Under the pieces are notes generated by a model. The model worked only from the letters and a program-made list of their open reading frames with translations, was not told the origin of the DNA and did not search any database. Shown here in pieces: positions 1 to 6,662 of a DNA stretch of 64,000 nucleotides (within the stretch, counting starts at the first letter, position 1; each line of letters begins with the position of its first letter). This DNA is from an uncultured Eubacteriales bacterium. GTDB taxonomy: Bacteria; Bacillota; Clostridia; Oscillospirales; CAG-382. The position numbers and the translations under genes are program-made. The stretch is from the NCBI GenBank assembly GCA_934502885.1, contig CAKSUT010000005.1, forward strand, positions 1 through 64,000. Reading direction: 5' to 3'.

Positions 1-111
1 GGAACGATCTATCTTAGGGCGAGGTACTATAGCCCCAATCACGGCAGATTTACTCAGCTCGACCCGGCAAGAGACGGGCTTAATTGGTATGCGTATTGCT
101 ATAATAATCCT
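1..111 (+). repeat. Rhs core-end repeat, copy 1
   Basis: This is the 3' end of the Rhs core, nearly identical at the DNA level to 4577-4687 and 2936-3046. The similarity stops right after the NNP codons, where the variable tip begins. Only the last part of the repeat is inside the window. Confidence 0.9.
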
Positions 112-732
112 GTAATGTGGGTGGATTATTGGGGGCTTAAGCCTGGAGATAAGTTTGATAGTGCCGACGATGCCGCTGTGGATTTTGGTAAGGAGTATAA
201 CGAGAAATCAATTGAAACAGATACAGAATATGGGGCTGTTATTTACAAAGTTACGGTTTATGGTACAAAAACTATTACATACAAAATTTTAGGTATTATA
301 CCAATTACAAAAACTGTTACCGATTATGATACCATTGTTGAGGAGTATTACACGTATTCAGAGCCGATTGAAGGTACTGACGAAAGCGTACCTGCTTCGA
401 GTATTCCAGAATCTGATGATGCTTCAATTGAATATACTGAAAAAGCACAAATTCATACTCATGGTAGTTTTCACTATCGTGTACAATCGTTTAATTCTAG
501 TGGGCAATCTGTGCGAACTACTGACTCAAACGGCTTTTCAAAGGATGATATTATAGTTGCAAGAATGAGGGGCGTAGATACATATGTCGTAACTCAATGG
601 GGAGATTTGTTTAAAGCAACATATGGTGCTGATTACAAGGATAAGGGTTACCCTAAATCACCATATATGGAAAGTGTTTTTGCATACGATAAGAAGATAA
701 TTGAAATTTATGGTGGTCTTAAACGAATATAA
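1..732 (+). CDS. Rhs/YD-repeat protein C-terminal end with DUF4329-like (JAMM-like) tip, 5' truncated by window edge
   Basis: The reading frame is open from base 1. It begins with the classic Rhs core end (GTIYLRARYYSPNHGRF, then LDPARDGLNWYAY and an NNPV motif) and switches after about residue 40 to a variable tip. The tip starts FDSADDAAVDFGKEYN and has an EYG motif, then HTH at bases 454-462 and an S-x-x-D (FSKDD) about 25 residues later. This resembles DUF4329 tips of polymorphic toxins, and the HxH...SxxD layout is that of JAB/MPN metallopeptidases. By family analogy it is the toxic C-terminus of a contact-dependent or secreted Rhs protein; toxicity is inferred. The next gene, probably its immunity partner, starts 13 bases after the stop. 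The upstream part lies outside the window, so this could be a full Rhs gene or another displaced end. Confidence 0.75.
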   Translation, partial: GTIYLRARYYSPNHGRFTQLDPARDGLNWYAYCYNNPVMWVDYWGLKPGDKFDSADDAAVDFGKEYNEKSIETDTEYGAVIYKVTVYGTKTITYKILGIIPITKTVTDYDTIVEEYYTYSEPIEGTDESVPASSIPESDDASIEYTEKAQIHTHGSFHYRVQSFNSSGQSVRTTDSNGFSKDDIIVARMRGVDTYVVTQWGDLFKATYGADYKDKGYPKSPYMESVFAYDKKIIEIYGGLKRI

Positions 733-745
733 CGAGGTGAGTTCT

Positions 746-1498
746 GTGATAGTTAGAAAGAGCTATGTATACGTATCTTTGCTAGTTTTGGTGGTGGCTT
801 TGTTTATTGGACTAAGGGCGAATCTTTGTCAAAATATTAAATACGTGATAATCTCCGAAGAATATGCCATGACTGAATACGGGAAATATTTTACGGAGCC
901 GCCGGAGGTTGTGCCGGAATATCGTGAGGAATACGAAAAACCGATCGATTTTGCGGACCTCAACGAAAATAGCGCCGCCGAAACAGCAAAGTTTGTTCTC
1001 GAGGACTACTTCGGCAGTATCGGTAACCCCTCCGTGTACGTTTACCGTGACGCCGACAATAACGAATACGTCATGTTTGCGAAGAACGGAAAGAGCGATT
1101 CGTATGTGCGCATTGTCATGGACAAATTTTACGGCGGTATTGTGTCGGTCGACGATGGAAAGGGAGACTTAGACTTTGTACCGCCTGGCAGGGGAAAAGT
1201 CATAACCGTTGACGATGAGCTGTTCGACAAATTTGAAGCGTATTTCGATGAGGTCGGATACGACTCGGTTTCACCCTTGCCGATAAATGAAATCGACGAA
1301 GACAGAGCTTACGACATTATTATGAAGTACAGAGGCGACGCCGTAAGGGAAAGCATAAAAGGAGAGGCATGCATAGTGCGCCTTGCATCGAAGAATCAGT
1401 GCGTTATGCTGTATCAGGACAAGTACGGCGAGCGAATGTACAAATATGTTGTAAACACAAAAACGGGCGGCTTGGAAGATGTGAGCATGATTAAATGA
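746..1498 (+). CDS. Membrane-anchored protein of unknown function, candidate immunity protein for the DUF4329-like tip
   Basis: I do not recognise this family. I chose GTG at 746 because gaggtg sits 6 bases upstream; an ATG at 701 in the same frame would overlap the Rhs tip. The protein is about 250 residues. It starts with a basic stretch and one hydrophobic segment (YVYVSLLVLVVALFIGL), then a long acidic, soluble domain with no Cys cluster or catalytic motif that I can see. One membrane anchor plus an extracytoplasmic or cytoplasmic domain fits an immunity or lipoprotein-like role. The position just after an Rhs tip supports immunity by context only. Confidence 0.6.
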   Translation: MIVRKSYVYVSLLVLVVALFIGLRANLCQNIKYVIISEEYAMTEYGKYFTEPPEVVPEYREEYEKPIDFADLNENSAAETAKFVLEDYFGSIGNPSVYVYRDADNNEYVMFAKNGKSDSYVRIVMDKFYGGIVSVDDGKGDLDFVPPGRGKVITVDDELFDKFEAYFDEVGYDSVSPLPINEIDEDRAYDIIMKYRGDAVRESIKGEACIVRLASKNQCVMLYQDKYGERMYKYVVNTKTGGLEDVSMIK

Positions 1499-1513
1499 GC
1501 CGTAAAGGACGGG

Positions 1514-1759
1514 GTGAGCGGTTTGAACGGTAGAATACTCTATTTTCTTCAGCATTCATACGAATGCGGCGAAGATTCCGAGTATGAGGTCACACACGAT
1601 TTAGGCGTCTTTGAAACACGTGAAAAGGCTGAAGAGGCACTGGAAATGTATAAAAGCCTTCCCGGGTTTCGTGATTACGGAGACGAGTGCTTTTATATCA
1701 GTAAGATAAAAGTCGGGCGAAAGGATTGGAGCGAAGGCTTCATAAAGGCTTACTATTGA
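1514..1759 (+). CDS. DUF7336-like small protein, copy 1
   Basis: This small acidic protein (81 residues from GTG 1514) follows the pattern ILYFLQHSYE, then LGVFETREKAEEA, then LPGFRDY, and ends with W-x-E-G-F. That arrangement matches the DUF7336 family of Firmicutes small proteins as I know it. The function is unknown; members are often found beside toxin or immunity genes. Two starts are possible: GTG 1514 after aaagga, or TTG 1523 after ggggtg. The neighbour at 1785 is a paralogue, so this is a tandem duplication within the Rhs island. Confidence 0.65.
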   Translation: MSGLNGRILYFLQHSYECGEDSEYEVTHDLGVFETREKAEEALEMYKSLPGFRDYGDECFYISKIKVGRKDWSEGFIKAYY

Positions 1760-1784
1760 TTTTCGCACAAGGAGTTGAATTGCA

Positions 1785-1994
1785 ATGCTGTATCTGCTTG
1801 AACATTCACACCGGGATGAGTTTGCACCGGAGTATTTTGAAACGAAGTTCTTGGGAGTATTCGAGACCCGAAAGGATATCGACGAAGCGATAGATTTCTA
1901 CAAAGAACTTGAGGGGTTCCGTGATTATCCCATCGAATGCTTTGTTGTAAAGGAAATGGAACTTGACAAGTGCTATTACACAGAGGGATTTTAG
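1785..1994 (+). CDS. DUF7336-like small protein, copy 2
   Basis: This 69-residue protein is a diverged paralogue of the preceding gene. It has MLYLLEHSH, LGVFETRKDIDEA, LEGFRDYPIECF and a C-terminal TEGF. It has a good ribosome binding site (aaggag) before ATG 1785. The two copies probably arose by duplication and may be immunity-type or accessory proteins; this is inferred from the Rhs neighbourhood. No catalytic motif is visible. Confidence 0.65.
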   Translation: MLYLLEHSHRDEFAPEYFETKFLGVFETRKDIDEAIDFYKELEGFRDYPIECFVVKEMELDKCYYTEGF

Positions 1995-2172
1995 TTGCAT
2001 TGGCATTTCAAATTACAAAGTTGTTTGTTTTTGAATATTCGCTTAGTCAAAGTTCAGCCTCTGTCGTAGCTCAAAGTGTAAGTATTGGTTTTGGGGCAAG
2101 TTCATACAAAGGTGTGGGAGGAAGCATTTCTGTATCTATAGACGTACTTGCTTTTTACGAGGGGCTGTTTTC
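1995..2172 (+). other. Probable gene remnant with Gly/Ser-rich strand-like peptide
   Basis: Between the second DUF7336-like gene and the RDD gene, frame 2 encodes an open stretch rich in Ser, Gly and Val (SVSIGFGASSYKGVGGSI). This is reminiscent of the C-terminal ends of some Rhs-associated tips. It has no ribosome binding site of its own, and its only in-frame start lies inside the upstream gene. It is best read as a leftover piece of a lost tip or as noncoding spacer. Confidence 0.25.
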
Positions 2173-2546
2173 ATGAGTGTTAAGTTAAGACGATACCTCT
2201 CATGGTTAATCGACGATATTGTAATTTGGTCAGTAGTACTCTTCTTTTGCTTTGCAGTATTTAGAGTAGAATCGGAACTAATGCCTTTCTTGGAACTCTT
2301 AGGTGTATGTGGATTGTTTTTAAAGACACCGTATGCTTCGGCAGAAGTCTCGGAAAACGTATTACAGGATTGACCATTGTGTCAGCAGATGGTAATAGTG
2401 TCAGTACGCGACAGTTAATTTTAAGAAATGTCACGTTGCTGATATTTATGTTATCCGAGATGAAAGAAGTTCGTGCCGGAGAAATACGGCGCGGCGACAG
2501 ATTGGCAGGCACAAGAGTGGAGAGAAAGTCTAAACAGAAAGGCTGA
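2173..2546 (+). pseudogene. RDD-family membrane protein interrupted by a -1 frame change
   Basis: The first frame (ATG 2173, gagggg 8 bases upstream) encodes RRYLSWLIDD and a hydrophobic segment ending GLFLK. The homologous continuation is in the -1 frame: DTVCFGRSLGKRITGL, then the Asp-Gly loop, LRN, and RRGDRLAGTRVE. Together these give a complete RDD domain of about 124 residues with two or three membrane segments. The switch maps to the run tttttaaag at 2317-2325. Reading one base back there gives FLKD followed by the family motif with no residue lost. It may be a real frameshift mutation, a single-base homopolymer error, or a programmed shift at TTTAAAG. RDD proteins are membrane proteins of varied or unknown role. 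Here it may belong to an immunity module. Confidence 0.7.
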
Positions 2547-2557
2547 TTTAAACACGT

Positions 2558-2581
2558 GGGGAGATCTGGTTCGGTCTCCCC
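2558..2581. repeat. Short perfect inverted repeat at the left edge of the second Rhs block
   Basis: ggggaga at 2558-2564 and tctcccc at 2575-2581 can form a 7 bp stem with a 10-base loop. It lies between the RDD gene and the Rhs fragment. No T-run follows, so it is not a clear terminator. Confidence 0.55.
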
Positions 2582-3676
2582 ATGAGAAAGAATACAGGTA
2601 ATGTAACAACAACCTACACCTACTATATCGACGGCTTGAGAAAGTCGAAGAAAATCGGCACAGGCGAGACGAAATACTTCATCTGGTCGAACGGCAATAT
2701 GGTGTACGAGTTCACGGCAACCGACGACACGACTTACTTCTTCGGTCTTCATCTCGTAAGCTCCGATGATTACAGATATGTCCTCAATGCTCATGGTGAT
2801 GTTGTTGCTCTCGTCAACGCAAACGGAAATGTCGTAAGAAGATACGAGTACGACGCTTTTGGCGTTGAGCTGAATCCTGACGAGAACGACGAGAACCCGT
2901 ATAGATATTGCGCTGAGTATTTCGATGTCGAGAGCGGTACAATCTACCTTAGAGCGAGGTACTATAGCCCAAATCACGGCAGATTTACTCAGATAGACCC
3001 GGCACGGGACGGACTTAATTGGTATGCGTATTGCGCTAATAATCCGGTGAGTAGGATTGACCCGAGCGGTATGCTGAGTATACCTAAAGTACAACCGGTA
3101 GGAGGTCCTGCTTTATCATCACCAAAGGATAAATGGAGGGCTGTTGGAAAAATCATTAATGCTCAAAAGGCTGCGCAACGAGCTGTCTGGAAAGCAGGAG
3201 CTGAGATATATCTTCGAGAAAAGAAAGGATTTGACGTTTCAGCTATGTTGCTTGAACATGCTTGTCAGGATGATCCTAAAGATCTAAGCTTCGGAAATGA
3301 CTCTACGATTGCTAGTCTAATTAAAAATGATCCTGCTTTTAGCGAAGAACTAAATAAGGTTATGAGTAACAACAGCGATAACCTCTCATTTTCTGAAAAT
3401 GAAGCACATTTGATTTCTTTTGAGGGTGGCACGGATCTGTACTATTCTCTTCACACTTGTAGTGTAACTTTTTCCAGCGTTAAACAGAGTGATGGTTCTT
3501 GGACTGTGAGCGTTCATGTATATGATAGATATGATTATACAGAATTTACTACAGCGATGGGCGGAAATGGTATATCCCTCGGAACAATTGCAAACGATGC
3601 GGCGCATGTTTCTCAGCTAACAGGAGCATTGACGGAGTACGATATAACTATTGACTTTGAGGTGACTTACAAGTGA
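2582..3676 (+). CDS. Displaced Rhs C-terminal fragment with an unrecognised toxin-like tip
   Basis: The open frame starts at ATG 2582 without a visible ribosome binding site, in the middle of Rhs core sequence (YYIDGLRKSKKIGTGETKY). It therefore looks like an orphan 3' end rather than an independent gene. Core repeats run to the NNPV and DPSG motifs near base 3066. The tip, about 200 residues, is then unique: an Ala/Lys helix, then a C-terminal part with SLHTCSV and DRYDYTEF. The D-x-Y-D pattern occurs in several phosphatase-like or lipid II-targeting toxins, but the following His-Arg of colicin M is absent, so no activity is assigned. The stop overlaps the next gene by 4 bases (GTGA), typical of a toxin-immunity pair. 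It may become active only after recombining onto a full Rhs gene. Confidence 0.7.
   Translation: MRKNTGNVTTTYTYYIDGLRKSKKIGTGETKYFIWSNGNMVYEFTATDDTTYFFGLHLVSSDDYRYVLNAHGDVVALVNANGNVVRRYEYDAFGVELNPDENDENPYRYCAEYFDVESGTIYLRARYYSPNHGRFTQIDPARDGLNWYAYCANNPVSRIDPSGMLSIPKVQPVGGPALSSPKDKWRAVGKIINAQKAAQRAVWKAGAEIYLREKKGFDVSAMLLEHACQDDPKDLSFGNDSTIASLIKNDPAFSEELNKVMSNNSDNLSFSENEAHLISFEGGTDLYYSLHTCSVTFSSVKQSDGSWTVSVHVYDRYDYTEFTTAMGGNGISLGTIANDAAHVSQLTGALTEYDITIDFEVTYK
2735..3046 (+). repeat. Rhs core-end repeat, copy 2
   Basis: This 312 bp stretch aligns without gaps to 4376-4687 at a constant offset of 1641 bases, and its last 111 bases align to 1-111. It encodes FFGL, RYEYDAFG and RARYYSPNHGRF. Identity drops abruptly after the NNP codons. 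Confidence 0.9.
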
Positions 3677-4200
3677 GAGTAATGGCTTTGCTATTAACTA
3701 TATTGGTCATAGGTGGATTGAGTTTTATAAGGGAAAAAGAAGAAGATATAGTTTACTGGTTCTGGGACGAATTATTCAAGATAAGAACTGAAACGGAATA
3801 CGGAAGTGTCGGCAGAGATACGGTGCTTCTGTTTTGTGAGGGCAAATTTCAGATTCTGCGGCAAGGAGATGAAAATGTATTGGTGGTGTTCCAGATAAAG
3901 AAGAGTGGAGTCGCAGATATATTATTGCACAATGTCAATAAATACAAAACTCAGAATGATGTGCTGTATTTGACAAGCGAAGAGGGATTTGGGATAATTG
4001 ATGCGGCAAGCTGTATCTGCAGACTGTATATCACTGTTCCCGAAGAAGAATATGTAAGTGGATACTATGTCGATAAGGACGGTGAAAAACATACGGTGAG
4101 CAGAAAGATAGAAAGCGATGCTGTTGAATATCTCGAATCGTATGACGAATTTACAATTGATGAAAGGGCAGTGTTTGATTTGATGATAAACCAAAGCTGA
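3673..4200 (+). CDS. Membrane-anchored candidate immunity protein for the second Rhs tip
   Basis: GTG 3673 overlaps the stop of the Rhs fragment by 4 bases, so translation is probably coupled. The product is 175 residues. It has an N-terminal hydrophobic segment (MALLLTILVIGGLSFI) and then a charged domain with several beta-strand-like stretches. No known family is recognised. Position, coupling and size make it the likely immunity protein of the preceding tip; this is inference. It shares only its topology, not its sequence, with the proteins at 746 and 5356. Confidence 0.65.
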   Translation: MRVMALLLTILVIGGLSFIREKEEDIVYWFWDELFKIRTETEYGSVGRDTVLLFCEGKFQILRQGDENVLVVFQIKKSGVADILLHNVNKYKTQNDVLYLTSEEGFGIIDAASCICRLYITVPEEEYVSGYYVDKDGEKHTVSRKIESDAVEYLESYDEFTIDERAVFDLMINQS

Positions 4201-4248
4201 ATAATTGCGTGTATAGCACTTTGTTTGGCTTAGTAAATTAACTGTCAG

Positions 4249-4293
4249 GATAACCTACACCGACTACATTTACGGCTTGATAAAGTAAAAAAT
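4249..4293 (+). pseudogene. Short degenerate Rhs core remnant
   Basis: The bases aacctacaccgactacattt and the following cggcttgataaagta resemble 2610-2655 of the second Rhs block (the YIDGLRKSKK segment), but now contain a stop codon. The remnant ends where the palindromic repeat begins at 4295. The repeat therefore sits inside broken Rhs core sequence. Confidence 0.55.
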
Positions 4294-4294
4294 G

Positions 4295-4360
4295 TCGTCT
4301 CACGCCGTTTGTGCTACCACGTTTGTGAAGAATGTCAGTGTACAATTCGGCGTGAGACGA
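4295..4360. repeat. 66 bp palindromic repeat element, copy 1
   Basis: The ends are a perfect 13 bp inverted repeat: tcgtctcacgccg at 4295-4307 and its complement at 4348-4360. The interior is shared with the copy at 5945-6009 (gtgctaccacgtttg and gtcagtgtacaatt). It lies between a degenerate Rhs remnant and the third Rhs block and replaces about 80 bp of core found in the second block. No target-site duplication and no coding content of its own are evident. Confidence 0.85.
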
Positions 4361-4375
4361 GACCGCAAAAACACC

Positions 4376-4687
4376 TATTTCTTCGGTCTTTACCTCGTCA
4401 GCTCCGATGATTACAGATATGTCCTCAATGCCCATGGAGACGTTGTTGCTCTCGTAAACGCAAGCGGCACAATCACGAAGCGTTACGAATACGACGCTTT
4501 CGGAAACGAGCTGACGCCTGACGAAAGCGATACAAACCCGTATAGATATTGCGCGGAGTATTTCGATATCGAGTCAGGTACGATCTATCTTAGGGCGAGG
4601 TACTATAGCCCTAACCACGGCAGATTTACTCAGCTCGATCCCGCAAGAGACGGACTTAATTGGTATGCGTATTGCGCTAATAATCCG
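4376..4687 (+). repeat. Rhs core-end repeat, copy 3
   Basis: This is the third copy of the core end, aligned without gaps to 2735-3046 (full length) and to 1-111 (its last 111 bases). It is followed by the M91-type tip. Confidence 0.9.
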
Positions 4688-5355
4688 ATAATGTTTGTTG
4701 ATCCGTGGGGATTGTTGATTGAATTAGTTGGCACTGGTGACGAAGTGCAGGTGATTTGGCAAACTATAAAAGATATGTCGCATGATGCACTTGTTTTAAC
4801 GCAAAAGACTGATGCTGATGGTAACTTAATTGATGTATATAAAATCACAATTGAAGAAGAAAGAGACGGTTCGTGTGTTAATGGAACAGAACTGGTGAGA
4901 CGTTTGGTAAAAGCGATAAAACTTGTACAATTAGTATTACCACAGAAGCGTCTAATTATGAGAAAGATGTGAGTCCTTCTTCTGCTGTTAATGGAACCGG
5001 TAGTGATACAAGAATATATTTTAATCCATCATATGATCCGGATATATTAACAAAGAATCCTGAAACGGGAAATGTAAGGGATGCAAAGCGTCCTTCATTT
5101 GTTGGCTTAGCACATGAAATGGTTCATGCTGATAGGTCTATGAGAGGTCAAGCAATAAGTTACCTTGAAGTTGGGACATATAGGTATCAGAGTAATAGAC
5201 TTTTTGACAATAATAGATATTATTTTCAATTTACAACCCAAAAAAGAAGTAAAGAGGAATTAGCCACAGTTGGGCTGAAATATCATAAAGCTGGTGACAT
5301 CACCGAGAATATGATTCGGGCTGAACATGGCATTAATCTAAGGGGGGGCGTATTG

Positions 5356-5832
5356 ATGAAAAAAGCTATTATTTTCTCATTGGGTGTAGTGCTGCTTGCA
5401 ATACTCAGTATTTATAAAATGTGCGACACTGTCGGCGATGATAGGATCGCCGTTCTTATAACAGTAGGGTATGATGAAACATATTATTTCTCTCTTGAAG
5501 ATGACAACATTTTGAAAGTGCGCTTCGGACATCGAAATGGGGACGATGCTTTAAGCGAGGATTTCGCTGTTGCCGCAACACCGCAAAATGTGAGGGAGAG
5601 AACTTTACGCAAGGAAGAAATGCAAGAGTTGAAAAAACTTGCAAAAGCGATTTGTGAAAATTGTGTGTCTTCAACGGATGTCGTAAAGGATGTTTGGGAG
5701 ATTAGGGTGTTTTGTAATGATAAATTTGTCAGGCAGTGGATTTATAAGGATACAGATAGTGAAGTGCATGACTTGATTGACGAATTGAAAAGATTATCGC
5801 CAATTGAAATCAATATGAGGGGATTGTCGTAA
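5356..5832 (+). CDS. Membrane-anchored candidate immunity protein for the M91 tip
   Basis: ATG 5356 is preceded by a G-rich stretch that can serve as ribosome binding site. The encoded 158-residue protein begins with a clear membrane anchor or signal (MKKAIIFSLGVVLLAILSIY). As sequenced, the frame is fused to the upstream M91 tip, but the fresh signal segment shows that this is a separate gene. The remainder is a soluble domain (YDETYYFSLEDDNILKV, ELKKLAKAI) of no family I recognise. Its position after a toxin tip suggests immunity. Confidence 0.65.
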   Translation: MKKAIIFSLGVVLLAILSIYKMCDTVGDDRIAVLITVGYDETYYFSLEDDNILKVRFGHRNGDDALSEDFAVAATPQNVRERTLRKEEMQELKKLAKAICENCVSSTDVVKDVWEIRVFCNDKFVRQWIYKDTDSEVHDLIDELKRLSPIEINMRGLS

Positions 5833-5944
5833 TACAGTGAGGATTGTTTTTCGTCAATGTAAATTATTCCACCTGAGAGGTGTATGATTGAGAAAATGTA
5901 CCCGTTTTTATTGATTATATGTATTGATTTTTAGCTAAGAAAGT

Positions 5945-6009
5945 TCGTCTCACGCCGCTTGTGCTACCACGTTTGAAAAAACGTCAGTGTACAATTCGGC
6001 GTGAGACGA
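5945..6009. repeat. 65 bp palindromic repeat element, copy 2
   Basis: It has the same 13 bp perfect terminal inverted repeats as 4295-4360 (here 5945-5957 and 5997-6009), and the interior is the same apart from a few substitutions and one missing base. Both copies are followed by an A-rich tract (cgcaaaaa). It lies directly before a mid-core Rhs fragment. Confidence 0.85.
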
Positions 6010-6034
6010 GGTCGCAAAAAAACGGATATCGTGT

Positions 6035-6662
6035 ATAAGATGTGGCACGTTGAGAAAGCAGACCGCCGGCAACGAACCCGAGGACGGCGTATGGAACTTC
6101 CTCGAATATGACTACGACCGCTACGGCAACCTCGTCTCCGAGGATTACCGCACCGGCGCAGGCACGAAGGACGACGCCTATATGTACACCTACGACCTGA
6201 ACAACAGACTCGTCGGAAGTGCATACGGACATTGGTACTACTACGAACACGACGAAAGCGACAACTACGGAAACGAAGAGCTTGACGTCGATTCGACAGA
6301 GTCAGCCTACGTCTACGACACCCTCGGCAGGCTCACAAAGGAAACGCAGTCCGTCGGCGGAAAGAGCGCGGTCAAGAGCTACACCTATAACGAGTTCGGC
6401 GGCGAAACAGGCTCTCAGAGCGACCCAAGCCAATCAATCGGCTCCGGCTTAACGTATACCGAACGCCAGTTCCTTACAAACTATTTCCAGATAGCAACCA
6501 CAGAATACGACGTGGACGCCTACCGCTCGAAGCAAAAAGCCGCAGAGGAATCCGAAAACAAAGCGATTGCCGGAGAAATTATAAACGATTTTGACACCGC
6601 CGTAAAACGTTTTCTTACAGACCGCCCCGATAACTATGGCTTCATGTGTCACCGCTCATTCA
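6035..6662 (+). pseudogene. Rhs/YD-repeat mid-core fragment, truncated at both ends
   Basis: The frame encodes YD repeats of the Rhs shell (YDRYGNLVSEDYRTG, YTYDLNNRLVGSAYG, AYVYDTLGRLTKETQ). It starts without a ribosome binding site soon after the palindromic repeat. Rhs-like sequence stops before 6640, and the frame ends at 6662 inside the opposing glycoside hydrolase gene. It is therefore an internal piece of an Rhs gene, from further upstream in the core than the three repeated ends. It is probably untranslated, left by recombination that also set the right edge of the island. Confidence 0.7.

Larger units (their letters stand above)
4292..5356 (+). pseudogene. Displaced Rhs C-terminal fragment with M91 (NleD-like) metallopeptidase tip, frame-disrupted
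   Basis: The open frame runs out of the palindromic repeat into Rhs core (TYFFGLYLVSSDDYRY to NNPIMFVDPWG), then into a tip beginning LLIELVGTGDEVQVIW. After VRRLVK at 4909-4912 (aaaa) the frame shifts by -1. The continuation SDKTCTISITTEASNYEKD leads to an RIYFNPSYDPD segment and the zinc motif HEMVHA, as in family M91 effector peptidases. A second break lies in the G7 run at 5342-5348. With six Gs the tip would end LRGAY and its TGA would overlap the next ATG as TGATG. The intact tip would be a zinc protease toxin. As sequenced it is broken, either truly or through homopolymer errors. Confidence 0.7.

Noticed and set aside
2261..3094. Minus-strand open frame opposite the second Rhs block
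   Set aside because: It is antisense to conserved Rhs core sequence, repeated in part at the other Rhs copies, so it is a by-product of the core codon pattern.
3510..3560. Colicin M-type lipid II hydrolase assignment for the second tip
   Set aside because: Only D-x-Y-D is shared; the following His-Arg and the surrounding motif are missing.
4292..4375. N-terminal residues of the third Rhs frame read through the palindromic repeat
   Set aside because: The repeat also occurs at 5945-6009 outside any Rhs frame of this phase, so this part is not native protein sequence.
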